From contig JAUCDD010000010.1 of assembly GCA_034675505.1 (NCBI GenBank), positions 62,001-126,000 of the forward strand: DNA of 64,000 bases, written 5' to 3'. A model generated the notes under the pieces. The model saw only the letters and a list, made by a program, of their open reading frames with translations, was not told where the DNA came from and did no database searches. Every line of letters begins with the position of its first letter. The stretch's first letter is position 1. Positions 7,225-15,705 of the stretch are shown one piece after another. Made by a program: the position numbers and the translations under genes. Source of the stretch: Melaminivora sp034675505. GTDB lineage: Bacteria > Pseudomonadota > Gammaproteobacteria > Burkholderiales > Burkholderiaceae_C.

Positions 7225-9246
7225 ATGAGCCTGCTGAACGTCGGCGCCCGCGCCCTCCTCGCCAACCAGGTCGCCCTGCAGACGACGGGGCACAACATTG
7301 CCAACGTCAACACCGCCGGCTACTCGCGCCAGAGCGTGGTCATGCAGACCGTGCCGGGGCAATTCACCGGCTCGGGCTACATCGGCAAGGGCGTGGAGGT
7401 CGCCACCATCCTGCGCAACCACAACGAGCTGCTGACGCGCCAGGCGGCGGCCGCGCAGGCGGTGCAGGCGGCCGACGCCACGCGCGCCGAGCGCGTGTCG
7501 CAGATGCAGGACGTGTTCGGCGGCGGCAAGAGCGGCCTGGGCGCGGCCATCACCGACATGCTGAACTCGCTGGGCGACGTGATCGCCGCGCCCACCGACC
7601 TCACCTCGCGCACCGTCACGCTCACGCGCATGGACGAGATGGCCGCGCGCATGCGCACCTCGTCCGAGCAGCTGCAGCAGGTGGCGTATTCGGTGGCCGA
7701 GCAGCTCAAGACCGACGTGGTGCGCGTCAACCAGCTGGCCGCGGGCATCGCCGACGTGAACGAGCAGATCGCGCGCGTCAAGGGCAACGGCCAGACGCCC
7801 AACGACCTGCTGGACCGGCGCGACCAGCTGATACGCGAGCTGAACCAGTACGTGCAGACCACGCAGATCCCGGCCGACGACGGCAGCGTGGGCGTGTTCG
7901 TGGGCGGCAGCCAGACGCTGGTGCTGGGCGCCAACGCCGCCCGGCTGTCGGTGGGCGAGTCGCAGCTGTTCCCGGGCAGCCAGCGCCAGACCCTGTACTT
8001 CAACCCCCCCGGCGCCCAGCCCGTGGAGCTGAACGAGGACATGCTGGGCGGCGGCCAGACGGCCGGCCTGCTGCGCTTTGCCAACCAGGACCTGACCGAG
8101 GGCCGCAACCTGCTGGGGCGGCTGGGGCTGTCCATAGGCAGCGCGCTGAACTACCAGCAGCAAATGGGCCTGACGCTGGACGGCCAGCCCGGCCCGGCGC
8201 TGTTCTCGCTGCCCGCCAGCGTGCCCGGCGCCACCAGCGGCGCGGCCGTGGGCCGCATCGACCTGGGCGACCCCACCAAGTTCACGCCCGCGCGCTTTGC
8301 CGCCTCCGACTACGAGGTGCACTTCGGCACCACACCCCCGGCCGGCGTGGTCACGCGCCTGTCGGACGGCCGCACCACCACCTTCACCGACCTGAACGAC
8401 CTGCGCGCGCGCCAGATCGACGGGCTCACGTTCGACTTCAGCGTGCCCGGCAACGCGGGCGAACGCGTGCTGCTGCAGCCCTTTGCCGGCGCCGCCACCA
8501 ACGTGCAGATGCGCGTGACCTCGCCGCGCGACCTGGCCGCCGCCAACCCGGTGAACGCCGCCATGGGCAGCGCCAACGGCGGCTCGCTGCAATTGATGGG
8601 CCTGAAAGGCACCGGCCTGGCCTGGAATGCCGCCGCCGTGCCCGCGCCGCGCGTGGAGAGCACCGGCGCGGTGCATCCGCCCGCGCCCGGCACCGGTGTG
8701 GTGCTGACCTTCGCCGGCAACGGCACCTTCACCCTGGCCGGCAACGCCGCCGCGCCGCTGGACATGGGCGCCAGCCCGCCCGCGCTGCTGGCCGGCCCGC
8801 CGTATGCCTACACGCCCGGCCAGGCCATCCACGTCGATGGCTGGGCCATCACGCTGCAGGGCAGCCCCAAGGCGGGCGACAGCGTCACCGTGGGCAATGC
8901 GCTGGACCCGCAGTACGGCGACATCCGCACCCGCAACGCCGGCAACGCCAGCGCCCTGGCCGCCCTGCGCGACGCGAAGATGTTCGACGAGGCCAGCCTG
9001 TCCGACGGCTACGCCAGCCTCATGGCGCAGGTGGGCACGCGCACGCAAAGCGCGCTGTACGCGGCCCACCTGTCCGAATCCGTGGCCGGCAACCTGGAGG
9101 CCAGCCGCACGGCGGTCTCGGGCGTCAACCTGGACGAGGAGGCGGCGCGGCTGATCCAGTACCAGCAGGCCTACCAGGCCTCGGCCAAGATGCTGCAGGT
9201 GGCGCAGACCATCTTCGACAACCTGATCCAGACCATGGGCCGCTGA
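7225..9246 (+). CDS. flgK: flagellar hook-associated protein 1 FlgK
   Basis: Hook-filament junction protein, 673 residues, longer than the enteric form because of an expanded central domain. It starts MSLLNVGARALLANQVALQT with the family signature GHNIANVNTAGYSRQ and ends with the rod/hook C-terminal signature (VNLDEEAARLIQYQQAYQAS, then AKMLQVAQTIFDNLI). It forms the ring of 11 subunits on which FlgL and the filament are added. I took the ATG at 7225 because the protein family starts there. It lies 34 bases after flgJ and 23 before flgL. Confidence 0.96.
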   Translation: MSLLNVGARALLANQVALQTTGHNIANVNTAGYSRQSVVMQTVPGQFTGSGYIGKGVEVATILRNHNELLTRQAAAAQAVQAADATRAERVSQMQDVFGGGKSGLGAAITDMLNSLGDVIAAPTDLTSRTVTLTRMDEMAARMRTSSEQLQQVAYSVAEQLKTDVVRVNQLAAGIADVNEQIARVKGNGQTPNDLLDRRDQLIRELNQYVQTTQIPADDGSVGVFVGGSQTLVLGANAARLSVGESQLFPGSQRQTLYFNPPGAQPVELNEDMLGGGQTAGLLRFANQDLTEGRNLLGRLGLSIGSALNYQQQMGLTLDGQPGPALFSLPASVPGATSGAAVGRIDLGDPTKFTPARFAASDYEVHFGTTPPAGVVTRLSDGRTTTFTDLNDLRARQIDGLTFDFSVPGNAGERVLLQPFAGAATNVQMRVTSPRDLAAANPVNAAMGSANGGSLQLMGLKGTGLAWNAAAVPAPRVESTGAVHPPAPGTGVVLTFAGNGTFTLAGNAAAPLDMGASPPALLAGPPYAYTPGQAIHVDGWAITLQGSPKAGDSVTVGNALDPQYGDIRTRNAGNASALAALRDAKMFDEASLSDGYASLMAQVGTRTQSALYAAHLSESVAGNLEASRTAVSGVNLDEEAARLIQYQQAYQASAKMLQVAQTIFDNLIQTMGR

Positions 9247-9269
9247 CCCAGGCACGGGGGAACATCCAG

Positions 9270-10523
9270 ATGACCACCTTCCAGCGCGTGGCCACGGCCA
9301 ACATGTACGACAGCGCCCTGCGCAACCTGGCCAGCCGGCAGAAATCGGTCGCCGACCTGCAGGAAAACCTCACGGCCGGCAAGCGCGTGGTGCGCGCCAG
9401 CGACGACCCGGTCGCCGCCGCGCAGGCCGAGCGCGCGCTCACGCGCATCAGCCGCATCCAGTCCGAGCAGCGCCAGCTGGACGTGCAGCGCGGCGCCATG
9501 GCGCTGGCCGAGTCCACCCTGGGCGACGCCGTGGGGCTGGTGCAGGAGATGCGCCAGCTGATCGTCGGCGCCGGCAACGGCACGCTCAAGCCCGAGGACC
9601 GCAAGACCTTCGCCAACCAGCTGCAGAGCCTGCGCGAGCAGCTGACCGAGACCATCAACCGCAAGGACACCAACGGCATGCCGCTGCTGGGCGCCCTGGG
9701 CAGCAGCCTGCAGCCGTTCGCCGGCCCGCTGCTGGCCGGCCCCGACTACCGCTTCGACGGGCTGCCCGGCCAGGCCGGCAGCAGCGGCCCGGGCATCGCC
9801 ACCGCGCTGGACGGCCACGCCGCGCTGATGTTCGATGCGGTGCGCGACGGCGTCTATGGCGCCAGCGTGGCGCGCGCCCCCGGCAGCACCCTGGTCACCA
9901 GCGCCGTGACCACGCCCGCCAGCGGCCGCGCGGCGCTGGCGGGCGCCGGCTATGAGCTGACCGTCAACAGCGTGGCCACCGTCGGCAACGCCACCCAGGT
10001 CAGCTACAGCCTGACGCGCAACGGCGCGCCCGCAGGCGGCCCCTTCACCGCCAGCGCCATTACCGGCCAGCCCATCCCCATCGAGATCCAGGAGGGCCTG
10101 CCGGCCGCCACCGTCATGAAGTTCGACCTGACCGGCATGCCGGCCGGCGGCGACGTGGTCAGCCTGGCGCCCAGCTCCAGCCTGATGGGCACCTTGGACG
10201 CCGCCATTCGCGGCATCGCCGGCGCTGGCGACACCGCCGCCGCCGCGCAGGCCGTCGGCCAGGCGCTGGCGGGCATAGACAGCGGCATGGAGCAGCTGCA
10301 CAACCTGCGCGGCTACGCCGGCGAGCTGCTCAACCGCGCCGACCGCATCGGCAGCGACCAGGAAGGCCGCGCCGTCCAGCTGGAGGCCGACCGCTCGCGC
10401 GCCGAGGACCTGGACATGGTCAAGGGCATCTCGGACTTCCAGAACGCGCACGTGGGCTACCAGGCGGCGCTGCAGTCCTACGCCCAGGTGCAGCGCATGA
10501 CGCTGCTGGACTACATGCGCTGA
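9270..10523 (+). CDS. flgL: flagellar hook-associated protein 3 FlgL
   Basis: Second hook-filament junction protein, 417 residues. The N-terminal flagellin-like helix (FQRVATANMYDSALRNLASR) and the conserved KRVVRASDDPVAAAQAERAL stretch are typical of FlgL, as is the C-terminal coiled coil. It is the last gene of the flagellar run; the next gene starts 100 bases later, after a GC-rich stretch with a short GGGCC/GGCCC hairpin and no U-run. Filament (fliC) and cap genes are not in the window. Confidence 0.95.
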   Translation: MTTFQRVATANMYDSALRNLASRQKSVADLQENLTAGKRVVRASDDPVAAAQAERALTRISRIQSEQRQLDVQRGAMALAESTLGDAVGLVQEMRQLIVGAGNGTLKPEDRKTFANQLQSLREQLTETINRKDTNGMPLLGALGSSLQPFAGPLLAGPDYRFDGLPGQAGSSGPGIATALDGHAALMFDAVRDGVYGASVARAPGSTLVTSAVTTPASGRAALAGAGYELTVNSVATVGNATQVSYSLTRNGAPAGGPFTASAITGQPIPIEIQEGLPAATVMKFDLTGMPAGGDVVSLAPSSSLMGTLDAAIRGIAGAGDTAAAAQAVGQALAGIDSGMEQLHNLRGYAGELLNRADRIGSDQEGRAVQLEADRSRAEDLDMVKGISDFQNAHVGYQAALQSYAQVQRMTLLDYMR

Positions 10524-10577
10524 CGCAGCGCCCCGCCGGGCCGCAGGCCCCGGCCACGGCCCCGGCGGCGCTGGCGC

Positions 10578-10586
10578 CACAATCGC
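10578..10586 (+). promoter_or_regulatory. CACAATCGC motif upstream of the HDOD gene
   Basis: Exact copy of the recurrent SACAATCGC motif, here 41 bases before the ATG rather than 8-10. It would fit a -10 element giving a short leader for the HDOD gene, separating it from the flagellar transcript. No clear -35 hexamer is visible. Confidence 0.35.
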
Positions 10587-10623
10587 GCTGTTCGTTCACC
10601 CCCTCCTGGCACCCGCCCTCCCC

Positions 10624-11856
10624 ATGGTCCAATCCGTCCTCGGCAGTCTGGTACTGGGCTACCGCCCCCTGTGGAATGCCGCCCGCCGCCTGGCCGGCGT
10701 GCAGCTGTACCTGCACGGCGAAGGCAGCGCGCGCGTTGACGCCGCGCACCTGCTGCGCACGCTGCAGGAGATGTGGAGCGCCAGCTCGCCGCCGCTGCTG
10801 CTGTCGCCGCGCACGCCGCTCCTGCTGGCCGAGCTGCTGCAGCACGCGCCGCGCGGCGCGCCCTGGATCGCCGTGCCCGGCCCGTGGCTGGCCGAGCCCG
10901 GGCTGCACGCGCTGGCGCAGGGCGCCCACGCGCGCGGGCTGCGCCTGGTGTGGCTGGGCGAGCTGGACGCGCTGCCGGACACCGACACCGCGCGCCTGTT
11001 CGACAACAGCCTGCTGCGCCTGTCGGCCGGCGACGCGGTGCAGGCCCTGCAGGCGGCGCGCGGCGCCGGCGCCGCCGCACCGCGCCCGCGCCACAACCCC
11101 GTCATCCGCGGGCAGATGTACGAAGGCGTGGCCAGCCGCGCGTTGCTGGCCCACTGCCTGGACCAGAGCGGCGCGCTGGCCGTCGCCGGCTGGCCGGTGG
11201 AGGACGTGCTGCACAGCCTGCGCCACCTGGGCGCCCGGCCGGCGCGCGAGGTGGTGCAAAAGCTGCTCAAGGCGATCGACGAGGAGCAGTCCATCGACCG
11301 CTTCGAGGACATCCTGAGCGAGGACCCGGTGCTGGCCTACCGCTTCCTCACGCACATCAACTCCGCCGCCATGGGGCTGCGCACCGGCGTCGATTCGCTG
11401 CGCCGCGGCCTGCTGGTGCTGGGCTACGGCACGCTGTCGCGCTGGCTGGCCGAGCAGCTGCCGCACGCCGCCACCGAGGACGAGCTGGAGCCCATCCGCC
11501 AGACCATGGTGCTGCGCGCGCGCGTCACCGAGCACCTGCTGGACGCCGGCGACGGCAAGGAGCTGCGCCGCGAGGTGTATCTGTGCGGCCTGTTCTCGCA
11601 GCTCGACGAGCTGCTGCGCGAGCCGCTGGGCAGCGCACTGCGCCGCCTGCCGCTGTCCGAACGCGTGTACAACGCCATCGTGCTGCGCACCGGCCCCTAT
11701 GCCCCCAGCCTGGAGGTCGCCTGCGCGCTGGAGGACAGCGATCCACACGCCATCGTGCAGCTGTGCGAGACGCACGAGCTGACCCTGGAACACGTCAACC
11801 GCGCGCTCTTGCGCGTGCTGTCCGAACTCGTGGTGGAACGCCCCGCCCGGCCCTGA
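10624..11856 (+). CDS. HDOD-domain protein with degenerate EAL-like N-terminus
   Basis: 410 residues. The C-terminal half (about 215-400) is an HDOD domain, an inactive relative of HD phosphohydrolases; its core ILSEDPVLAYRFLTHINSAA and LRRGLLVLGYGTLSRWLAEQ are clear. The N-terminal half has the size and layout of the degenerate EAL domain in YuxH-type EAL-HDOD proteins, but I see no intact EAL motif or metal ligands, so c-di-GMP hydrolysis is not expected. Such proteins act in signalling, often around motility, which would suit its place after the flagellar genes. The biochemical role is unknown. Confidence 0.85.
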   Translation: MVQSVLGSLVLGYRPLWNAARRLAGVQLYLHGEGSARVDAAHLLRTLQEMWSASSPPLLLSPRTPLLLAELLQHAPRGAPWIAVPGPWLAEPGLHALAQGAHARGLRLVWLGELDALPDTDTARLFDNSLLRLSAGDAVQALQAARGAGAAAPRPRHNPVIRGQMYEGVASRALLAHCLDQSGALAVAGWPVEDVLHSLRHLGARPAREVVQKLLKAIDEEQSIDRFEDILSEDPVLAYRFLTHINSAAMGLRTGVDSLRRGLLVLGYGTLSRWLAEQLPHAATEDELEPIRQTMVLRARVTEHLLDAGDGKELRREVYLCGLFSQLDELLREPLGSALRRLPLSERVYNAIVLRTGPYAPSLEVACALEDSDPHAIVQLCETHELTLEHVNRALLRVLSELVVERPARP

Positions 11857-11928
11857 GAGCCCTCTTGGGCTCCCGCCCGAAGGCCGCCTGCCCGCAGCAT
11901 CCAGGGACTTGCTGCTATAAGTTTTATT

Positions 11929-11972
11929 GGGGTCAGATTCCAATTTCCCGGACTTAATTGGAATCTGACCCC
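11929..11972. repeat. perfect 17-bp inverted repeat (GGGGTCAGATTCCAATT)
   Basis: Left arm 11929-11945 and right arm 11956-11972 are exact reverse complements, separated by a 10-base loop. The arms are AT-richer than the surroundings. Very similar GGGGTCAGA-type palindromes are scattered in many proteobacterial genomes and I associate them with REP-like elements linked to Y1 (IS200-like) transposases; no transposase is present here. The hairpin lies between the HDOD gene and the nitronate monooxygenase gene and may also terminate or stabilise transcripts. Confidence 0.85.
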
Positions 11973-11995
11973 CATTGTTGAAGGAAGGAACCGCC

Positions 11996-13489
11996 ATGCC
12001 CGCCGCCCTGCCCCGTACCGCCCTGTGCCAGCTGCTCGACTGCCGGTTGCCGATCATCGCCGCCGGCATGGGCGGGGTGGCGCGGTCGGAGCTGGTGGCG
12101 GCGGTGAGCGCGGCCGGGGCTTTTGGCTTCCTGGGCATGGTGCGCGAGCCCCTGGCGCTGATCGAGCGCGAGGTGGCGGCCGTGCGCGCTGCCGGCCACA
12201 CGCGCTTTGGCGTGAACCTGATCCCGGCCGGCACGCAGGCAGCGCTGCTGGCCTCGCAGGTGGACCTGTGCATCGCCCTGCAGGTGCCGGTGGTGGGCCT
12301 GTTCTGGGATGTCGATGCCGCCGTGGTGGCGCGGCTGCGGGATGCCGGCGTCGTCGTGGTGCACCAGGTGGGATCGGCACGCCATGCCCTGGAGGCGCAG
12401 GCGGCCGGCGCGCAGGCGCTGATCGCGCAGGGGGTGGAGGCTGGCGGCCACGTGCACGGCAGGCAGCCGCTGGCCGAGGTGCTGGCCGAGACCCTGGCGC
12501 TGGCCGAGGTGCCGGTGGCCGCCGCCGGCGGCCTGGCGGACGGGCGCGACGTGGCGCGCGTGCTGCACCAGGGCGCGCAGGCCGCCGTGCTGGGCACGGC
12601 CTTCATCGCCACGCACGAATCGTTTGCGCACGACCTGCACAAGCAGCGCCTGCTGGCCGCCGGCAGCGGCGACACGGTGCTGACCGAGGACTTCCACATC
12701 AACTGGCCGCCGCACGCGCCGGTGCGCGTGCTGGCCAGCGCCGTCACGCGCGGCGAGCGCGGCGATCCGCACGCAGGCGGCCGCACCGTGATCGGCGAGG
12801 AGGAAGGCCGGCCTATCCATCTGTTTTCCACCGACTCGCCGCTGCGCTCGATGACGGGCGACTTCGGCGCCATGGCGCTGTACGCCGGGTGCGGCGTGGG
12901 CCGGGTGGAGGCCATCGTGCCGGCCGGCGAGCGGGTCGCCACCCTGGCGCGCGACGCGGCCGCGCACCTGGCGCTGCTGGACGAGCCGCCGCCCGCCGGG
13001 TATTCCTCGCCCGTGTGCTATGCGCCGCAGTTCGAGCGCCAGCGCACCGAGCAGCTGGCCGCGCAGCTCAATGAGCTGCTGGAGGCCGAGCGCGCCGGCG
13101 CGCGCGTGCTGCTGGAGACGGCGCGCGCCCTGCCGGCGGACGCCGCGCCCGCCCTGCACGCGCTGGTGCAGTCCATCCAGCACGACGAGGCGCACTGGTG
13201 CGGCGTGCTGCTGCGCGCGCTGCGCGGCCTGGGCGTGCAGCCCGGCACGCGCACCGGCGACTTCTACGGCCGCGCCATGGCGCTGCACGACGTGGGCGAG
13301 CGCCTGGCCTTCGTGAACCGGGGCCAGGGCTGGGTGGCGCGGCGCGTGCGCGAGCTGCTGGACGCGCTGGAGCCCGAACACGAGGCGCTGCGCGCCGACC
13401 TGCAGGCCATGCTGCAGGGCCACCAGGACAACCTGGCGCGCGTGAACGCGCAGCTGGGCATCGAGCGCCAGCCAGCCAGTCGCTCATAA
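11996..13489 (+). CDS. nitronate monooxygenase-like FMN protein with C-terminal helical (DUF6306/ferritin-like) domain
   Basis: 497 residues. Residues 1 to about 315 are a TIM-barrel flavoprotein of the nitronate monooxygenase / 2-nitropropane dioxygenase family: PIIAAGMGGVARSELVAAVS at the start, QGVEAGGHVHG, and the FMN phosphate site PVAAAGGLADGRDV followed by AAVLGTAFIATHES. The remaining 170 residues are a separate helical domain (LNELLEAERAGARVLLETA, QSIQHDEAHWCGVLLRALRG, DFYGRAMALHDVGERLAF) that resembles DUF6306/ferritin-like helical proteins, with Glu, His and Asp residues that could bind metal. I chose the ATG at 11996 for its strong AAGGAAGGAA Shine-Dalgarno. The substrate is not evident. 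Confidence 0.8.
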   Translation: MPAALPRTALCQLLDCRLPIIAAGMGGVARSELVAAVSAAGAFGFLGMVREPLALIEREVAAVRAAGHTRFGVNLIPAGTQAALLASQVDLCIALQVPVVGLFWDVDAAVVARLRDAGVVVVHQVGSARHALEAQAAGAQALIAQGVEAGGHVHGRQPLAEVLAETLALAEVPVAAAGGLADGRDVARVLHQGAQAAVLGTAFIATHESFAHDLHKQRLLAAGSGDTVLTEDFHINWPPHAPVRVLASAVTRGERGDPHAGGRTVIGEEEGRPIHLFSTDSPLRSMTGDFGAMALYAGCGVGRVEAIVPAGERVATLARDAAAHLALLDEPPPAGYSSPVCYAPQFERQRTEQLAAQLNELLEAERAGARVLLETARALPADAAPALHALVQSIQHDEAHWCGVLLRALRGLGVQPGTRTGDFYGRAMALHDVGERLAFVNRGQGWVARRVRELLDALEPEHEALRADLQAMLQGHQDNLARVNAQLGIERQPASRS

Positions 13490-13540
13490 AAACATAGCTA
13501 CATCCCGTTGGTTGGCGCCGGCATCAGCCGTTTTTGACCA
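13486..13540. repeat. dispersed ATAGCT/GGCGCCGGC repeat, copy between the convergent genes
   Basis: AAACATAGCTAC, then GTTGGTTGGCGCCGGCAT, then CCGTTTTTGACC. It fills the gap between the nitronate monooxygenase stop and the convergent MocR gene, and its distal end codes the last residues and stop of the MocR protein. Other copies lie near 14694, 20790, 29476, 31213, 35764, 41441, 49840, 50187 and 51617. Confidence 0.6.
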
Positions 13541-14978
13541 ATTTCTTCCAGATTTGCCAGAAATCCGGCTGCTGCGTGGTGCCGAAGTTGATGCGCATCA
13601 GCGTGCGCGGCTCGCGCGTGGCGTGGAACAGCGAGCCCGGCGCGATCAGGTAGCCCTCGTCCAGCATGCGCTGGGCCAGCACGTCGGTGTCCACGCCGGC
13701 GTCCACCCAACCGAACATGCCCGCCGGCTCGGCCGCGAAGCGGCAGCCCGCGCCCAGGGCCAGCTGCACGCTGCGCGCGCGCGCCTGCGCCAGCCGCTGG
13801 CGCACGCGCTCGCCATGGCGGCGCAGCTGGCCCTGCTCGATGCACAGCGCCAGCGCCTGCTCCAGCAGCGCCGGCGTGGTCAGCGTGGACAGCAGCTTGG
13901 TGTCCAGCAGCCGCTCGACCAGGTGCGCCGGTGCGGCGAGATACCCGATGCGCCAGTTGGGCGCCAGTATCTTGGCAAAGCCGCTTACGTAGATGGTGCG
14001 CGCAAGGCCGTCGAGCGCGGACAGCCGCGTGGCGTGCTCGGGCGCGATGTGGCCGTAGGTGTCGTCCTCGGCGATGAAGAAATCGTGCTGCTGCGCCAGC
14101 TGCAGGATGCGGTGCGCGCTGGCCGGCGACAGGCTGTAGCCGGTGGGGTTGTGCAGCACGCTGACGCTGACGAACAGCTTGGGCGCGTGCAGCTCGCACA
14201 GGCGCGCCATGACGGCCAGGTCCGGGCCGTCCGGGCCGCGCGGCACGGGCAGCACGCGCATGCCCAGGGCGTCCAGCCGGGCGAACTCCACGCTCCAGCC
14301 GGGCTCCTCCACCAGCACCGGGTCGCCGGCCTTGAGCAGCGTGCGGCTGATGATGTCCAGCGCCTGCGTGGCGCCTATGGTGGTGATGACCTGCCCCGGC
14401 GCGGCCGGCACCTGCAGCTGGGCCAGCCGGCGCGCCAGCGCCGCGCGCAGGCTGGCGTCGCCCAGCGGCTCGCCGTAGCTGAACGCGCCCTGCTGCAGCG
14501 CGCTGCTGGCCGCCACCTTGCGCACGGCGGCCGGCAGGAAGCGCGCCTCCTGCAGCCAGTCCACTGGCAGCACGCCGGCGCCCGGCTGCGGCCGGCCCGA
14601 GGCCTGGTGGAACATGCCCCGGATGAGCGCCGTGGCGTTGATGCGCGAGCCCGACAGGCGCAGGCCCATGGAGTCCTGCAGGCCCGCGCCTGCTGCAATA
14701 TCGATAGCTGGAGGCCGTTCATCGGCGCCGGCATGGGGCGGTTCTTGCCCCAAATCGCGCACAAAGAAGCCGCGCTGGCGCTGCGACTGCACCAGGCCCT
14801 GCGCCAGCAGCTTGTCGTAGGCGGCGACCACGGTGTGCGGGCTCACGCCCTGCTGGCGCGCGCATTCGCGCACCGAGGGCAGGCGGGCCCCTGCGGGCAA
14901 CAGGCGGGCGCGGATGCGCTCGGCAAAGCGCTCGGCGAGCTGCTCGGCCAGGGTGCGTTCGGGGCTGCGGGTGAGCAT
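13524..14978 (-). CDS. MocR-family transcriptional regulator (GntR wHTH plus aminotransferase-like domain)
   Basis: 484 residues. The N-terminal GntR winged helix (about 8-75, with GARLPSVRECARQQGVSPHT and VAAYDKLLAQGLVQSQRQRG) binds DNA; a linker leads into a fold-type I aminotransferase domain (about 140-480). The PLP lysine lies in YVSGFAKILAPNWRIGYL, and HNPTGYSLSP and AEDDTYGHIAPE are the usual cofactor-pocket motifs. MocR proteins sense PLP or amino acids and often control a divergent transporter or PLP enzyme, here a LysE-type exporter. The shared intergenic region has four ACTGTA/TACAGT boxes. The linker contains a copy of the dispersed repeat (14694-14750) translated in frame. Confidence 0.9.
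   Translation of the reverse strand: MLTRSPERTLAEQLAERFAERIRARLLPAGARLPSVRECARQQGVSPHTVVAAYDKLLAQGLVQSQRQRGFFVRDLGQEPPHAGADERPPAIDIAAGAGLQDSMGLRLSGSRINATALIRGMFHQASGRPQPGAGVLPVDWLQEARFLPAAVRKVAASSALQQGAFSYGEPLGDASLRAALARRLAQLQVPAAPGQVITTIGATQALDIISRTLLKAGDPVLVEEPGWSVEFARLDALGMRVLPVPRGPDGPDLAVMARLCELHAPKLFVSVSVLHNPTGYSLSPASAHRILQLAQQHDFFIAEDDTYGHIAPEHATRLSALDGLARTIYVSGFAKILAPNWRIGYLAAPAHLVERLLDTKLLSTLTTPALLEQALALCIEQGQLRRHGERVRQRLAQARARSVQLALGAGCRFAAEPAGMFGWVDAGVDTDVLAQRMLDEGYLIAPGSLFHATREPRTLMRINFGTTQQPDFWQIWKKLVKNG
14694..14750. repeat. dispersed repeat copy inside the MocR coding region
   Basis: CAATATCGATAGCTGG, then CCGTTCATCGGCGCCGGCAT, then GGTTCTTGCCCC, matching the copies at 13486 and 49840 in order and spacing. 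It codes the flexible linker between the winged helix and the aminotransferase domain, where an in-frame insertion would be tolerated. Confidence 0.55.
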
Positions 14979-14997
14979 GTGTCGGTATGGTTGACAG

Positions 14998-15061
14998 TAC
15001 AGTTTCTGCGTGTGTGAAGCATGACTGTACCGGCACTGTAGCGGTCACCGTCCCTACAGTA
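14998..15061. promoter_or_regulatory. cluster of ACTGTA/TACAGT boxes, probable MocR operator
   Basis: Four copies of the same hexamer in 64 bases between divergent genes: TACAGT at 14998-15003 and 15055-15060, ACTGTA at 15024-15029 and 15035-15040. The orientation pattern is one forward, two reversed, one forward. A TTGACA -35-like hexamer lies at 14991-14996. MocR regulators typically bind repeated boxes in such divergent regions, so these are likely sites for the adjacent regulator and control both it and the LysE-type exporter. Confidence 0.6.
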
Positions 15062-15105
15062 GGGGCCACTCCGGCCTGTGCCGCTCCTTTTTCCTACCCC
15101 TTGCC

Positions 15106-15705
15106 ATGCCCCTGGTCGAATTCACCGCCCTGCTCGTCCTGGCCACCGCCATGAGCTTCACGCCCGGGCCCAACACCACGCTGTCCACGGCGCTGGCGGC
15201 CAACCGCGGCTTGGCCGGCGCCATGCGCTTCGTGCTGGCCGTGCCGGTGGGCTGGAGCGTGCTGCTGCTGTTGTGCGCCGGGGGCCTGGGCTCCCTGGTG
15301 GTGGCCGCGCCGCCGCTGCGCTGGGGCATCAAGGCGCTGGGCATTGCCTACCTGCTGTGGCTGGCGTTCAGGCTGGCGCGCTCCGCGCGCCTGGCCGAGG
15401 CCGACGCGGCCGCGCTGTCGGTGGGCTTCTGGCAGGGCGTGGCCCTGCAGTTCGTGAACATCAAGGCCTGGCTGCTGGCGCTGACCATCGTGGCCGGCTG
15501 GGTCATCGGCCAGGAAGGCGCCGCGGCGCGCCTGGCCATCGTGCTACCGGTGATGCTGGCATTCGCCTTCGCCAGCAACCTCACCTATGCCGCCGTGGGC
15601 GCGCTCCTGCGCCACTGGCTGGCGCAGGGGCGGCGCCTGCTGTGGTTCAACCGCGCCATGGCGGCCGTGCTGGTGGCCACTGCGCTGTGGATGGTGGCGG
15701 CATGA
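15106..15705 (+). CDS. LysE/RhtB-family amino-acid exporter
   Basis: 199 residues, about six predicted membrane helices, normal for the family. The N-terminal signature ATAMSFTPGPNTTLSTALAA is the conserved LysE/RhtB motif in the first helix. Members export basic amino acids, homoserine lactone, threonine or related compounds to relieve overload. It is divergent from the MocR regulator and overlaps the next gene by four bases (ATGA), so the two exporters are probably made together. The exported substrate cannot be read from the sequence. Confidence 0.9.
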   Translation: MPLVEFTALLVLATAMSFTPGPNTTLSTALAANRGLAGAMRFVLAVPVGWSVLLLLCAGGLGSLVVAAPPLRWGIKALGIAYLLWLAFRLARSARLAEADAAALSVGFWQGVALQFVNIKAWLLALTIVAGWVIGQEGAAARLAIVLPVMLAFAFASNLTYAAVGALLRHWLAQGRRLLWFNRAMAAVLVATALWMVAA

